A DNA stretch of 48,984 nucleotides from Rhodobacteraceae bacterium WD3A24 (GCA_002967695.1 PUHN01000025.1:1-48984), one strand, 5' to 3'. Positions 1-10,272 are shown, counted from the first letter of the stretch. Notes: a model not told the origin generated them from the sequence alone. Made by a program: numbers and translations.

Positions 1-1320
1 GACGATATCGTCGACGGCGCGCGAGAGCAGCGCCTCGTCGGTGCACTCGGCCATCACGCGCACCAGGGGCTCGGTGCCCGATTTGCGGATCACCAGCCGC
101 CCCTGGCCATCGAGGCGCGCCTCGGCCTCGGCGATGGCGCCCTGCACCCCCGGATCGGCGAGCGGATCGGCGCCGGGCGCATAGCGGTGATTGCGCAGAA
201 GCTGGGGGACGGGCTCGAAGCTGCGCATCAGGGCGCTGGCGGGCGCACCGGTGCCGGCCATCGCCGCGAGGAACTGCAGCGCCGCGATCAGGCCGTCGCC
301 GGTGGTGGCGTAGTCGGTCATCACGATATGGCCCGACTGCTCGCCACCCAGATTCCAGTCGCCCTCGCGCATCCGCTCGACGACATAGCGGTCTCCGACC
401 CGGGTCCGTTCGAGCCGGATGCCGCGCTCCTCCAGCCACAGCTCCAGCCCGAGATTGGACATCACGGTCGTCACCAGCGTGTTGGCCACCAGCCGGCCTT
501 CCCCGGCCCAGCGATCGGCGAAGAGCGCCATGATCTGGTCGCCGTCGCCGACATGGCCGGACTCGTCGATCAGGATCACGCGGTCTGCGTCGCCGTCGAG
601 GCTGATTCCGAGATGGGCCCGGTGATCGCGCACCGCCCGCGCCGCGGTGGCCGGGTTGGTCGAGCCGCAGCCCTCATTGATGTTGCGCCCGTCGGGCTCG
701 ACCCCCAGCGGGATCACCTCGGCGCCCAGCTCCCACAGCACCTGGGGCGCGGCCTTGTAGGCAGCGCCGTTGGCGCAATCGACCACCACCTTGAGCCCCG
801 AGAGCGTGGTGCGCGGCGAAAAGGTCGTCTTGGCGTATTCGATGTAGCGGCCGAGCCCGTCCTCGATCCGGCGGGCGCGGCCGATCGCCTCGGGCGCCGA
901 GGCGGCGATGGTGCCCTCCATGATCGCTTCGATCTCGGTCTCGGCGGCGTCGGAGAGCTTGAAGCCGTCGGGGCCGAAGAACTTGATGCCGTTATCGGCG
1001 TGGGGGTTGTGGCTGGCCGAGATCATGATCCCCAGATCGGCGCGCATCGAGCGGGTCAGATACCCCACCGCCGGCGTGGGCACCGGCCCCAGCAGCAGCA
1101 CGTTCATCCCCGTCGAGGTGAGCCCCGCGGTGAGCGCGTTCTCCAGCATGTAGCCTGACAGGCGCGTGTCCTTGCCGATCACCACGCGGTGGCCGTTTAG
1201 CCCGTCGCCGCGAAAATACTGCCCCGCCGCCTGTCCCAGGCGCAGCGCCATCTCGGGCGTCATGGGATGGGTGTTGGCCCGGCCGCGCACCCCGTCGGTG
1301 CCGAAGAGTTTTCTGCTCAT
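1..1320 (-). CDS. glmM: Phosphoglucosamine mutase GlmM, 3' end cut by window edge
   Basis: Converts glucosamine-6-phosphate to glucosamine-1-phosphate on the way to UDP-GlcNAc for peptidoglycan and LPS; cytoplasmic. The protein opens with the GlmM-typical [11 protein letters not shown] segment. It carries the phosphoserine loop SASHNP at residues 101-106, with S103 as the expected phosphorylated serine. 440 codons are visible and family members are about 445-450 residues, so only a handful of C-terminal residues lie outside the window. The ATG overlaps the folP stop by four bases (ATGA), so the two are translationally coupled in one folB-folP-glmM unit. No oddities seen. Confidence 0.97.
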   Translation of the reverse strand, partial: MSRKLFGTDGVRGRANTHPMTPEMALRLGQAAGQYFRGDGLNGHRVVIGKDTRLSGYMLENALTAGLTSTGMNVLLLGPVPTPAVGYLTRSMRADLGIMISASHNPHADNGIKFFGPDGFKLSDAAETEIEAIMEGTIAASAPEAIGRARRIEDGLGRYIEYAKTTFSPRTTLSGLKVVVDCANGAAYKAAPQVLWELGAEVIPLGVEPDGRNINEGCGSTNPATAARAVRDHRAHLGISLDGDADRVILIDESGHVGDGDQIMALFADRWAGEGRLVANTLVTTVMSNLGLELWLEERGIRLERTRVGDRYVVERMREGDWNLGGEQSGHIVMTDYATTGDGLIAALQFLAAMAGTGAPASALMRSFEPVPQLLRNHRYAPGADPLADPGVQGAIAEAEARLDGQGRLVIRKSGTEPLVRVMAECTDEALLSRAVDDIV

Positions 1321-2339
1321 GGCTGCTGTCCCTCGTCATCATTCGCAAGCGCCTGCCACAGCGACAGCGCCTGGCGTGTTTCGGCGAGATCGTGCACGCG
1401 GATGATCTGCGCCCCCTGCCCCATGCCCGCCAACGCCACGGCCAGCGAGCCGGGCACGCGCCGGTCGGCCTGCGGCTCCTCCGCCAGCGTGCCGATGAAG
1501 CGTTTGCGCGAGGCGCCCAGCAGCACCGCGCAGCCGAGCCCGTGGAAGATCGACAGCCCCCGGATGAGCGCGAGGTTGTGCGCCACCGTCTTGCCGAAAC
1601 CGATGCCCGGATCGACGATCAGCCGCGCGCGCGGCACCCCGGCGGCCGCGGCCGCCGCCACGCGGGCCGCGAGATAGTCATACACATCCAGCAGAACGTC
1701 GTCATAGCGCGGATCGCGCTGCATCGTCTCGGGGCTGCCCTGGATGTGCATCAGGCAGGCCGGCACACCCGCCGCGGCCACGAATGCGGCCATCCCGGAA
1801 TCGTGGGTGAAGGCCGAGACATCATTGACCAGCCCCGCCCCGGCGGCCAGCGCGGCCCGCGCGACGGCGGCGTTGCGCGTGTCGATCGAGATCGGCGCAC
1901 CGGCATCGGCGAGCGCCTCGATGACCGGCACGACGCGGTCGCGCTCTTGCTGATGGGTGACGGGCGCGGCGCCGGGGCGAGTGGATTCGCCGCCGATATC
2001 GAGTATGTCGGCCCCCGCTTGCGCCATCTGCCGGCCATGCGCGATGGCCGTGTCGCGGGCGAAGAACTGCCCGCCATCGGAAAAGCTGTCGGGGGTGACA
2101 TTGACGATCCCCATCAGCCGCGGACGCTCCAGCGACAGCCCGCACAGGGCCGCGCGCGGGGCGCTGAGCCGCCGGGCCGTCTCGTCCGACAGGGTCTCGG
2201 CCGCGACCACGCGCCCCGGCCGGGCCCGCGCCAACAGCTCGGCGCGGTCGAACCAGACATGCGCACTGCCCGCCAGCGGCCGCGCGCCCGGCGGGCGGGC
2301 GGTGTCGGTGCAGGGGATCGGGCGGACATAGACGCTCAT
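1317..2339 (-). CDS. folP: Dihydropteroate synthase FolP
   Basis: Condenses 6-hydroxymethyl-dihydropterin pyrophosphate with p-aminobenzoate to dihydropteroate, in folate synthesis. After about 70 N-terminal residues the TIM barrel begins with [15 protein letters not shown]. The loop [11 protein letters not shown], then DPGIGFGKT and a C-terminal GASRKRF follow, all signature DHPS motifs. The chosen start (MSVYVRP, 340 aa) lies 12 codons inside the longest open frame. The N-terminal extension before the barrel is longer than in E. coli FolP. The gene sits 39 bp downstream of folB and overlaps glmM, which fits a folate/cell-wall operon common in Rhodobacterales. Confidence 0.96.
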   Translation of the reverse strand: MSVYVRPIPCTDTARPPGARPLAGSAHVWFDRAELLARARPGRVVAAETLSDETARRLSAPRAALCGLSLERPRLMGIVNVTPDSFSDGGQFFARDTAIAHGRQMAQAGADILDIGGESTRPGAAPVTHQQERDRVVPVIEALADAGAPISIDTRNAAVARAALAAGAGLVNDVSAFTHDSGMAAFVAAAGVPACLMHIQGSPETMQRDPRYDDVLLDVYDYLAARVAAAAAAGVPRARLIVDPGIGFGKTVAHNLALIRGLSIFHGLGCAVLLGASRKRFIGTLAEEPQADRRVPGSLAVALAGMGQGAQIIRVHDLAETRQALSLWQALANDDEGQQP

Positions 2340-2378
2340 GGCGTTCGCATAGGCCCAACCGCGCCGGCTTGGCAAGGC

Positions 2379-3299
2379 TTACAGCGCGACGTGTTCAACG
2401 GGTACGCGGCTGCCCGCCGGTGCGGGACCGCCGCCGAGTACCACCATGCGCGCGGCGGCGAGGGTCTCCGCCAGCCAAAGCGCCAGCGCCACGGCGTCGC
2501 GCGGCCCGGCCGTGGGGCCGTCGACCGCGTCGAGGACCAGCTTGGAGGGCGCCCAGACGATGGTCTGGCCGTGCTTCATCGCCCAGTCGATCTCGGTGCG
2601 GCTTTCCACGACGAGGCACCGGCGATCGCGCGCCGCCAGAATCCAGGCGTTCTGCTCGATCGCGAGCAGGTCGATGCGGCGCTGCACCGCCGGCACCTCG
2701 ACGGCTGCCGGAGCTGTCTCGGGCAGGCCCACGCACAGGATCACCGGCGCGCCGCCGGCCTCCAGCGCGTCGAGCCGGGCGGGCAGATCGGGCGCGGCGA
2801 TGGCGGCGTTGGAGAGATAGACGATGACGGGGTGGACGGCGGTCTCGTCCCCTTCGGCGGTGACGGCGCGCAGCGGCGTCTGCGCGCGCGAGCGGACGAT
2901 CTCGACGCCAAGGGCGCCGGAGCCGCGATCGAGCTTTTCGACCCGCACGAAGGCGCGCATCGCCTGCGGCGCGGCCAGCACGCGCTCGGCCACCCGCTCG
3001 GCCAGCGTCTCCAGCAGGTTGACCCGCTCGGCGGCGAGTTCGGCGGCGATGGCCTCGGTGATGGTGTCGTAGGAGAGGATGCGATCGACGTCGTCATCGA
3101 GCGGCTCGGGGCTGGGGCGCACCTCGACGACGACGTTGAAACACAGCCGCTGGGTCGTGCCACGCTCGGTCTGGAAGGCGCCGATCTCGGCGGCGACGAC
3201 ATGGTCGCGCAGGCTGATCCGGTCGCGCGGGTCGGCGCCGGCGGTGGCCTCGGCGCGCGCTTCGGGGTGGTCGAAGGCAAGGCGGATATCGGTGCTCAT
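2379..3299 (-). CDS. folB: Dihydroneopterin aldolase FolB with long C-terminal extra domain
   Basis: Residues 15 to about 125 match dihydroneopterin aldolase, which makes 6-hydroxymethyl-dihydropterin (ISLRDHVVAAEIGAF near the start, then a VNLLETLAERVAERVL helix). FolB is normally about 120 residues; this protein has 306. The remaining 180 residues form a second alpha/beta region. Its segments (RIDLLAIEQNAW, HGQTIVWAPSKLVLD, then an acidic GP..D.VALALWLAETLAA helix) remind me of degenerate amino-acid-kinase-type folds, but this is only a resemblance. The start MSTDIRL was chosen because the upstream in-frame codons look non-coding. It is the first gene of the folB-folP-glmM unit. Confidence 0.88.
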   Translation of the reverse strand: MSTDIRLAFDHPEARAEATAGADPRDRISLRDHVVAAEIGAFQTERGTTQRLCFNVVVEVRPSPEPLDDDVDRILSYDTITEAIAAELAAERVNLLETLAERVAERVLAAPQAMRAFVRVEKLDRGSGALGVEIVRSRAQTPLRAVTAEGDETAVHPVIVYLSNAAIAAPDLPARLDALEAGGAPVILCVGLPETAPAAVEVPAVQRRIDLLAIEQNAWILAARDRRCLVVESRTEIDWAMKHGQTIVWAPSKLVLDAVDGPTAGPRDAVALALWLAETLAAARMVVLGGGPAPAGSRVPVEHVAL

Positions 3300-3433
3300 G
3301 GCGGATCCGGGCGTGGTGATGGGTGGTGCGCTCTGCCCATACACCATCCTGCGGAAAATGCGACCCGTCGCGGCCCGATCACGGCCACGCCGCGCCGCTC
3401 CCGTGACGCGGGCGCGCCCCCCGAGTGCCGGCG

Positions 3434-4087
3434 TCAGTTGCTCGAAAGCCGCGTCGGCTGGCGGTAGAACAGATGGCTTCCGATACGGGCGGTGCGCGGA
3501 AAGCTGCGCGCCCAGCGCGGGCTGATCGCGGTGGTGTGGAAATGCGTCGCCCCGTGGGTGAGCGCGCGCGGCGCCCCGTCGAGCATCAGACGTGCGATTC
3601 GCCCGATGCGCGCGCGAATCGTGGCGTTTGTCATCACTTCGGCCCGACCGTCACAGAAATAGGAGAACTGGCAGGCCCCCGCGCTTTCGACTCCCTCGCG
3701 GACCACGCCGCAGACGCTGTCGGGATATTCGGGCAGATCGACACGGTTGAGAATCACCTCGGCGACGGCGAACTGCCCCTCGATCGTCTCGCCGCGCGCC
3801 TCGAAATAGATCGCCTCGGTCAGGCAGCGCCACTCTTCGCCGCCCTCGGCCCGCTCCAGCGAGGCGAGCCATTCGACGTCATAGCGCAAACCGCCGCCCT
3901 CGCCGTCCGCCCCGTCGAGCATGCGCACCGCGCGGCGCGCCCCGGCCGATGACAACGCGGCGTATTCCTGATCCAGCAGGGCGGCGAGGCCGGATTCGAG
4001 CTCCGATATATTCGTGTCCGCATGCGCGGGCACCATCGCCGCAACAACGATGCCGGCGGCTGCGGCGAGCCGTGTCAGATTTTTCAT
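3434..4087 (-). CDS. Cell wall hydrolase, SleB-like (Hydrolase_2 family)
   Basis: 217-residue exported protein. The start MKNLTRLAAAAGIVVAAMVPAHA gives a clean signal peptide with AHA cleavage and follows a GGGGAAG-like ribosome site. The catalytic-domain signature runs CLTEAIYFEARGE, AVAEVILNRVDLPEYPDSVCGVV, then ACQFSYFCDG. This is the Hydrolase_2/SleB fold, with the ExxxE-type glutamates in EAIYFEARGE. It probably cleaves peptidoglycan glycan strands in the periplasm during envelope remodelling. It stands alone between folB (134 bp away) and the PPDK gene. Spore germination is not implied: such proteins are common in non-sporing Rhodobacteraceae. Confidence 0.9.
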   Translation of the reverse strand: MKNLTRLAAAAGIVVAAMVPAHADTNISELESGLAALLDQEYAALSSAGARRAVRMLDGADGEGGGLRYDVEWLASLERAEGGEEWRCLTEAIYFEARGETIEGQFAVAEVILNRVDLPEYPDSVCGVVREGVESAGACQFSYFCDGRAEVMTNATIRARIGRIARLMLDGAPRALTHGATHFHTTAISPRWARSFPRTARIGSHLFYRQPTRLSSN

Positions 4088-4168
4088 CTTCCCCAACCAG
4101 GTTTTTTTCGGCGCGCCGCGAGCGGACAGCCCCGCCGCGGCGGCAGGCAGCATGGCATGTGCGGCGGA

Positions 4169-6763
4169 CTATACCCCCAACGCGCCGGAAAATCCAGCAC
4201 CGACGCCATATTGCGCTTCGGCGCCGTCGCGCAGCGCCAGATGCGCGGCCGCCAGGCGGGCCACCGGCACGCGGAACGACGAGCAGGAGACATAATCGAA
4301 CCCCGCCGACCGGCAGAAGGCGATCGACTCGGCGTTGCCGCCGTGTTCGCCGCAGATCGACAGGGTCAGGTCGGCCCGGGTGGCCCGGCCCCGCTCGGCA
4401 CCGATCAGCAGAAGCTCGCCCACCCCGTCATTGTCGAGGGTGTGAAAGGGATCCTCGGGAAAGACCCCTTGCTGGACGTAATCCGACATGAACCGGCCCG
4501 CATCGTCGCGCGAGAGCCCGTAGGTCATCTGCGTGAGGTCGTTGGTGCCGAAACTCAGGAAGGCGGCGTGCTGCGCGATGTCGCCCGCGCGCAGCGCGCT
4601 GCGCGGCGTCTCGACCATCACGCCGAGGCGGTAGTCGAAGCCCACGCCCCGCTCCATCCGTACCGCGGCGGCGACCGCGTCGATTCGGGCCTTGACCAGC
4701 TCGACCTCGCGCTTGGCCGAGACGAGCGGGATCATGATCTCGGGAACGACCGGCTCGCCACTGCGGCTGGCCTCGATGGTGGCCTCGAAGATCGCGCGGG
4801 CCTGCATCTCGTAGATCTCGGGCACCGTGATGCCCAGCCGGACCCCGCGCATGCCCAGCATCGGGTTGAACTCCGAGAGCGCATCGACGCGCCGCGTGAT
4901 CTCGGAGAGCGGCTTGTCGAGCGCGGCGGCGAGATTGCGCAGCCCTTCGCGGCCATGCGGCAGGAACTCGTGCAGCGGCAGGTCAAACAGGCGGATGCAG
5001 ACCGGCAGGCCCTGCATGATCTCGAACAGCCCCGTGAAATCGTCGCGCTGCATCGGCAGCAACCGCTCCAGCGCCGCGCGGCGATCCTCCGGCGTGTCGG
5101 CAAAGATCATCTCGCGCATGACCGTGAGCCTGTCCTCCTCGAAGAACATGTGCTCGGTGCGGCACAGCCCGATCCCCTCGGCCTCGAAATCGCGCGCGAT
5201 GCGCGCGTCGGCCGGCGTGTCGGCATTGGCGCGAATCCCGATGTCGCGCACCTCGTCGGCCCAGGCCAGGAGCGTGCGGAAGGTGTCGTCGAGGGCCGGT
5301 TCGAGCAGGTCGGCACTGCCGGCGAGTACCTCGCCATGGGTGCCGTCGACGGTGATCATGTCGCCTTCTTGCAGGACATGGCCATTGGCCTTGAGCGTCT
5401 TTTCACGCAGATCCACGGCGATGCGCGAGGCACCGACGACGCAGGGCAGCCCCAGACCGCGCCCGATCACCGCCGCGTGGCTGGTCATCCCGCCGCGCTC
5501 GGTCAGCACGGCCGAGGCCGCGTGCATGCCGCGGATGTCCTCGGGCGTGGTCTCGCGGCGCACGAGCACACAGGCCTCGCCGCGCGCGGCGCTGGCCTGG
5601 GCGGCAGTGGAGGAGAAGACGATGCGCCCGCGCGCGGCGCCGGGGCTGGCGGCGATCCCGCGCGCGACGGTCTCGCGCGGGCCGCGCGGATCGACCTGCG
5701 GATGCAGGAGCTCCGACAGCGCCGACGGCTCCACACGCAGCACCGCCTCCTCGCGCGGGATCACGCCGTCCTGGGCCAGGCTCACGGCGATGCGCACCGC
5801 CGCGCGGCTGGTGCGCGGCGCGGGCACGGCATCGAGAACCCACAGCCGCCCCTCCTCGACAGTGAACTCGATCTGCATCTCCTCGCGCAGGCGCGCGCGG
5901 CAGACCGCGCCATGCGCGGCGAGCTCCTCGATCAGCTGCGGGCAGCGATCCTCGAGCGATGGGCCGCGCGGGTCATGGACCAGATAGATCGCGTCGTCGC
6001 TGCCCGAGACGGCGGCGCGCCCCTGGCTCTGGCTCTTGTAGCGCCCGGTGACCTGCGCCTGCCCGGTGGTGGAATCGACGAACTGGATCACCCCCGAGCC
6101 GCTCTCGGGCCGCCCGATCCCGAAGGCCATCTCCTGCACCACGAGCCCCAGCCCCGCATCGGCCGGCGCCCCCTTTGCCTGACGCAGCAGCCGCGCCGAG
6201 GTGCCTTCCCAGGCCCGCGCCATGGCGCGCAGCACATCCGAGAGCTGGCGCGCGGGCGATTGGGGAAAGGGCTCCTCCATCTCGTCCTCGTAGTCGCGCA
6301 GCGCAGCGCGGAGGGCTTCGCCGGGCGGCGCGTCGAGATCGAACATGTCCGGGTCGAGCCGCGCGACATGGGTGGAATAGGCCTGCACGAACCGCAGATA
6401 GGCCGAGTCGGCGGCATCTACGCCGTGTTCGGCGGCCACGGCGGCGCGGCGGGCATCGTTCATGCCGATATTGAGAATGCTGCCCGGCCCGCCCCAGTCG
6501 GCATTCTCCGAACTCGGACGCACCGAGACCAGCGCGCCGGCGCCGAAACCGGCCATCAGCGCCTCGGTGTCCGGCAGGTGACCGGCGGCGATCTCGCGCA
6601 CCGTGTCGAAGGGCAGCGCGACCGTGCGCGGCACCGGAAGCTCCAGCCGGATCAGCCGCTGCAGGCATTTCGCGCGCGAGCCATGCGCGGCGGCGGCGAT
6701 CGGCGCGGTGGGCGTGATCTCCGTGAAGTCCTCGGCCACGATCCGGGGGCTGTGTTTCTGCAC
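4169..6763 (-). CDS. ppdK: Pyruvate, phosphate dikinase paralogue (PEP-utilising enzyme)
   Basis: 864 residues in PPDK order: N-terminal ATP-grasp half (about 1-350), swivelling phosphohistidine domain with TERGGMTSHAAV (catalytic H429, regulatory-type T427), and C-terminal TIM barrel. The barrel carries CRTEHMFFE (about 534), LPLHEFLP (595) and CGEHGG (804-809, catalytic C804). The start is GTG at 6763, because AAGGAGG lies seven bases upstream; an ATG ten codons earlier (6793) has no comparable site. PPDK interconverts PEP and pyruvate with ATP and phosphate. The usual nucleotide-loop segment with MPGMMDT is replaced by NADWGGPGSILN (about 87-98), so the ATP site departs from classical PPDK. 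No regulatory-protein gene lies adjacent. Confidence 0.85.
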   Translation of the reverse strand: MQKHSPRIVAEDFTEITPTAPIAAAAHGSRAKCLQRLIRLELPVPRTVALPFDTVREIAAGHLPDTEALMAGFGAGALVSVRPSSENADWGGPGSILNIGMNDARRAAVAAEHGVDAADSAYLRFVQAYSTHVARLDPDMFDLDAPPGEALRAALRDYEDEMEEPFPQSPARQLSDVLRAMARAWEGTSARLLRQAKGAPADAGLGLVVQEMAFGIGRPESGSGVIQFVDSTTGQAQVTGRYKSQSQGRAAVSGSDDAIYLVHDPRGPSLEDRCPQLIEELAAHGAVCRARLREEMQIEFTVEEGRLWVLDAVPAPRTSRAAVRIAVSLAQDGVIPREEAVLRVEPSALSELLHPQVDPRGPRETVARGIAASPGAARGRIVFSSTAAQASAARGEACVLVRRETTPEDIRGMHAASAVLTERGGMTSHAAVIGRGLGLPCVVGASRIAVDLREKTLKANGHVLQEGDMITVDGTHGEVLAGSADLLEPALDDTFRTLLAWADEVRDIGIRANADTPADARIARDFEAEGIGLCRTEHMFFEEDRLTVMREMIFADTPEDRRAALERLLPMQRDDFTGLFEIMQGLPVCIRLFDLPLHEFLPHGREGLRNLAAALDKPLSEITRRVDALSEFNPMLGMRGVRLGITVPEIYEMQARAIFEATIEASRSGEPVVPEIMIPLVSAKREVELVKARIDAVAAAVRMERGVGFDYRLGVMVETPRSALRAGDIAQHAAFLSFGTNDLTQMTYGLSRDDAGRFMSDYVQQGVFPEDPFHTLDNDGVGELLLIGAERGRATRADLTLSICGEHGGNAESIAFCRSAGFDYVSCSSFRVPVARLAAAHLALRDGAEAQYGVGAGFSGALGV

Positions 6764-6860
6764 TGCGGCGCCTCCTTCTGCGCTGCGCAGCATACTCCGA
6801 TTGCGCCGTCAGGCAAGGCGGGCGGGACGACCGGCCACGGCCGCCGCGCGGCCCGTTGCG

Positions 6861-8498
6861 TCAATGCCCCGCGCTTTCCATCCGCCGCCGCGCCAGCACA
6901 TCCTCGAGCCAGCCGAGCTTCATCTCGGGGACGGAGGCGAGCAGCAGATCGGTATAGGCGTCGAAGGGCGGGCTGAGCACCTCGCTCTTGGGGCCGTAGC
7001 GCACCACCTCGCCCTGATACATCACCGCGATGGAATCGGCGATGGCGCGCACGGTGGCGATGTCGTGGGTGATGAAGAGATAGGCCACGTTTTCGCGTTT
7101 TTGCAGATTGAGCAGCAGCCGCAGGATTCCGTCGGCGACCAGCGGATCGAGCGCCGAGGTGACCTCGTCGCAGATGATCAGCCGGGGCTCGGCGGCCAGC
7201 GCGCGGGCGATGCACACGCGTTGCTTCTGCCCGCCCGACAGCTCGGCGGGGTAGCGGTCGACGAAGCCCTCGCCAAGCTCGATCGCGTCGAGCAGCTCCT
7301 GCACGCGCTCGGCCTTCCTCCGGCCCCTCAGCCCGAAATAGAACTGCAACGGACGGCCGATGATCGTGCCCACCGTATGGCGCGGATTCATCGCCACATC
7401 GGCCATCTGATAGATCATCTGCAACTCGCGCAGATCCTGCTTGTCGCGTCCGCGCAGCGCGGGGGCGAGCGTCCGGCCGGCGAAATCGATGCCCCCCGCC
7501 CGCGGCGGCAGAAGGCCGGTGATCACCCGCGCCAGCGTGGACTTTCCCGAGCCCGATTCGCCCACCACCGCCAGTGTCTGCCCCGCGTGCAGCTCCACGT
7601 CGATGCCCTTGAGCACATCGAACCGCGTGCCGGGATAGCGCGCGGTGATGTCATCGACCCTGAGCACCGGCTCACCGGCGGGCGGCTTTTCCTTGTGCTC
7701 GATCGAACGCACCGAGACCAGCGCGCGAGTGTAGTCCTCGCGCGGGGCCTCGATGATCTGGTGCGTTTCGCCGCGCTCGACCACGCGGCCGTCCTTGAGC
7801 ACCACGATCTCGTCGGAGACCTGCGCGATCACGGCCAGATCATGGGTGATGTAGAGCGCCGCCACGCCGGTGTCGCGGATCGCGTCCTTGATCGCGGCGA
7901 GCACGTCGATCTGCGTGGTCACGTCGAGCGCGGTGGTGGGTTCGTCGAAGACCACCAGTTCGGGCCGCGGGCAGAGCGCCAGCGCCGTCATCGCGCGCTG
8001 GAGCTGGCCGCCCGACACCTGGTGCGGATAGCGCCGGCCGAAGGTCTCGGGCTCGGGCAGGTCGAGCTTGGCAAACAGGTCCACGGCGCGGGCCTCGGCC
8101 TCGCGCCGGCTGGCAAGGCCGTGATGGAGCGTGGCCTCGATCACCTGGTCCATGATCCGTCGCGCCGGGTTGAAGGCGGCCGCCGCCGATTGTGCGACAT
8201 AGGTCACCTCGCGCCCGCGCACCCCGCGCAGCCGGCGCGGACCGAGCTTGCGCAGATCGCGCCCGCCCAGCCATATCTCGCCGCCGGTGATGCGGATTCC
8301 GCCGCGCCCATAAGCCATCGCGGCGAGGCCGATGGTGGACTTGCCCGCCCCGGATTCGCCGATCAGCCCCATCACCCGGCCCTTTTCGAGCGAGAGCGAG
8401 ACGTCATCGACGATGGTCGTGTCGAACGGCGCCGCGCCCGGCGGATAGACCGTCGCCTCGATGCGCAGATCGCGGATGTCGAGCAGCGTGTCAGACAC
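6861..8498 (-). CDS. Dipeptide/nickel-type ABC transporter ATPase, two fused modules (DppD-DppF-like)
   Basis: 545 residues holding two complete ABC modules. The first has Walker [10 protein letters not shown] at 47-55, signature VSGGQLQR at 161-168 and Walker [10 protein letters not shown]. The second has Walker [10 protein letters not shown] at 313-321, signature LSGGQKQR at 420-427 and CDEVTSALD at about 443-451, where the usual DEP is DEV. Each is followed by an oligopeptide-type C-terminal tail. It energises the two permeases encoded immediately upstream and overlaps the DppC-like gene by eight bases. Fused D/F ATPases occur in YejF/GsiA-like systems; substrate cannot be told from this subunit. 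Confidence 0.93.
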   Translation of the reverse strand: MSDTLLDIRDLRIEATVYPPGAAPFDTTIVDDVSLSLEKGRVMGLIGESGAGKSTIGLAAMAYGRGGIRITGGEIWLGGRDLRKLGPRRLRGVRGREVTYVAQSAAAAFNPARRIMDQVIEATLHHGLASRREAEARAVDLFAKLDLPEPETFGRRYPHQVSGGQLQRAMTALALCPRPELVVFDEPTTALDVTTQIDVLAAIKDAIRDTGVAALYITHDLAVIAQVSDEIVVLKDGRVVERGETHQIIEAPREDYTRALVSVRSIEHKEKPPAGEPVLRVDDITARYPGTRFDVLKGIDVELHAGQTLAVVGESGSGKSTLARVITGLLPPRAGGIDFAGRTLAPALRGRDKQDLRELQMIYQMADVAMNPRHTVGTIIGRPLQFYFGLRGRRKAERVQELLDAIELGEGFVDRYPAELSGGQKQRVCIARALAAEPRLIICDEVTSALDPLVADGILRLLLNLQKRENVAYLFITHDIATVRAIADSIAVMYQGEVVRYGPKSEVLSPPFDAYTDLLLASVPEMKLGWLEDVLARRRMESAGH

Positions 8499-9309
8499 CG
8501 CGCCCTCCTTTCAGGCTGGTGGTCCGCCCCAGCACCCAGTCGGCCACCAGATTGACCGAAATCGCCAGCGCCGCGATCGAAATCGCCGGGACCAGCGCGG
8601 CGGGGATGCCGTAGACGATGCCTTCGCGGTTCTCGCGCACGATGCCGCCCCAGTCGGCGAGCGGCGGCTGCACGCCCAGCCCGAGGAAGGAAAGGGTGGA
8701 GATGAACAGGATCGCGAAGATGAAGCGCAGGCCCAGCTCGGCCACCAGCGGCGACAGCGCATTGGGCAGGATCTCGCGGAAGATCACCCAGATGCGGCCC
8801 TCCCCGCGCAGGCGCGCCGCCTCCACGAAATCCTGCACGTTGATATCGACGGCCACCGCCCGGCCCAGCCGGTAGACGCGCGTGGAATCGAGCACGCCCA
8901 TCACCACGATCAGGATCGGCAGCGTCACCGGCATCACCGACAGCACCACCAGCGCGAAGATCAGCGTCGGGATCGACATCAGCAGATCGACGCCGCGCGA
9001 CATGAGTTGATCGACCCACCCGCCGATCACGGCGGCGGTAAAGCCCAGCACCGTGCCCAGCGTGAAGGCCAGCGCGGTCGCCATGCCGGCCACGAAGATC
9101 GTGGTGCGCGCGCCGTAGATCATCCGCGAAAGCAGGTCGCGGCCCAGGTTGTCGGTGCCCAGCAGATGCTCGGCCGATCGCGGCTCCCACACATCGCCGA
9201 CGATCTCGGTCATCGAGTAGGGCGCGATCCAGGGCGCGAGCAGCGCCGCGAGAAAGAACGCGCCGGTGACGATCAGGCCGATGGCGGCGCCGGGCGGGAT
9301 GCGGATCAT
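8491..9309 (-). CDS. ABC transporter permease, DppC-like
   Basis: 272-residue inner-membrane subunit of the same importer. It has an N-terminal membrane segment followed by a loop of DppC type (RSAEHLLGTDNLGRDLLSRM). The EAA loop is at about 157-175 (DFVEAARLRGEGRIWVIFREILPN), and this coupling helix contacts the ATPase. About six membrane spans are expected. The start overlaps the end of the DppB-like gene by four bases, and the stop overlaps the ATPase gene, so translation is coupled. Confidence 0.93.
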   Translation of the reverse strand: MIRIPPGAAIGLIVTGAFFLAALLAPWIAPYSMTEIVGDVWEPRSAEHLLGTDNLGRDLLSRMIYGARTTIFVAGMATALAFTLGTVLGFTAAVIGGWVDQLMSRGVDLLMSIPTLIFALVVLSVMPVTLPILIVVMGVLDSTRVYRLGRAVAVDINVQDFVEAARLRGEGRIWVIFREILPNALSPLVAELGLRFIFAILFISTLSFLGLGVQPPLADWGGIVRENREGIVYGIPAALVPAISIAALAISVNLVADWVLGRTTSLKGGRGV

Positions 9310-10262
9310 TTCGGATGCCTCAGCCGCGGATTGGCCAGGATGGAGACGATATCGGCCACCATGTTCAGGCCGATATAGACCGTCGCGAAGATCAGCCCGC
9401 AGGCCTGCACCACCGGCACGTCGCGCTTGGAGACGTGATCGACCAGATACTGCCCCATCCCCGGATAGACAAAGACCACCTCGATCACCACCACGCCCAC
9501 CACCAGATAGGCGAGATTGATCATCACCACATTGACGATCGGCGCGATGGCGTTGGGCATGGCGTGGCGATAGATTACCATGAGGCCGGCCAGCCCCTTG
9601 AGCTCGGCCGTCTCGATATAGGGCGACTGCATCACGTTGAGGATCGCCGCGCGCGTCATGCGCATCATGTGGGCCAGCACGACCATGGTCAGCACCATCG
9701 CCGGCAGCGCGACGGCGTTGAGCTTGGCCAGCAGCGACATGCGGTCATTGATCATCGCCACGGTCGGAAACCAGCCGAGCTGGACGCCGACGAAATACAT
9801 CACGATATAGCCCAGCAGGAATTCCGGCACCGAGATCGCCGCGAGCGTGGTGCCCGAGATCAGGTTGTCGGGCCAGCGGCCGCGGAAACGAACCGCCAGC
9901 AGCCCCAGCAGGATCGACAGCGGCACCGCGATCGCAGCCGCCACGCCGGCAAGGAACAGCGTGTTCGACAGCCGCACCGCGATGGCGTCGGCGATGTCGC
10001 GCCCGTTGGAAAGCGCAACCCCCAGATCGCCCTGCAACACCCCGCCGAGCCAGTCGAAATAGCGCAGATGGGCCGGCTCATCGAGGCCCATCTCGGCGCG
10101 CATATTGGCCAGCGCCTGCTCCGTCGCCGCCTGGCCGAGAACCGACTGCGCCACGTCGCCCGGCAGGATCTCGGTGCCCACGAAGATCAGCACCGAGGCC
10201 GCGAGCAGCAGTAGCACGCCCAGCGCGATGCGCTGGGCGAGCAGTTTCACGACCGGATGCAC
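9306..10262 (-). CDS. ABC transporter permease, DppB-like
   Basis: 318-residue integral membrane protein. The first helix (LGVLLLLAASVLIFVGTEIL) is followed by the DppB-type periplasmic loop with LPGDVAQSVLG and ends with VYIGLNMVADIVSILANPRLRHP, a classical DppB terminus. The EAA-type loop is at about 196-225 (SPYIETAELKGLAGLMVIYRHAMPN). It pairs with the DppC-like permease and lies 10 bp after the substrate-binding protein gene in the transcript. Confidence 0.94.
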   Translation of the reverse strand: MHPVVKLLAQRIALGVLLLLAASVLIFVGTEILPGDVAQSVLGQAATEQALANMRAEMGLDEPAHLRYFDWLGGVLQGDLGVALSNGRDIADAIAVRLSNTLFLAGVAAAIAVPLSILLGLLAVRFRGRWPDNLISGTTLAAISVPEFLLGYIVMYFVGVQLGWFPTVAMINDRMSLLAKLNAVALPAMVLTMVVLAHMMRMTRAAILNVMQSPYIETAELKGLAGLMVIYRHAMPNAIAPIVNVVMINLAYLVVGVVVIEVVFVYPGMGQYLVDHVSKRDVPVVQACGLIFATVYIGLNMVADIVSILANPRLRHPK

Positions 10263-10272
10263 GGGCCGCCCC

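Noticed and set aside
1392-3467. Long plus-strand open frame of nearly 700 codons antisense to folP and folB
   Set aside because: Rich in His, Arg, Gly, Asp and Gln with no domain; it is the usual antisense shadow in GC-rich DNA. folP and folB are certain on the other strand.
4088-4168. Rho-independent terminator around the run of seven T
   Set aside because: The T run on the plus strand precedes rather than follows the GC palindrome, so it does not fit either direction of transcription.
4022-6976. Plus-strand open frame of nearly 1000 codons antisense to the PPDK gene
   Set aside because: Composition of an antisense frame (HRDQ repeats), no motif, and opposite a clear enzyme gene.
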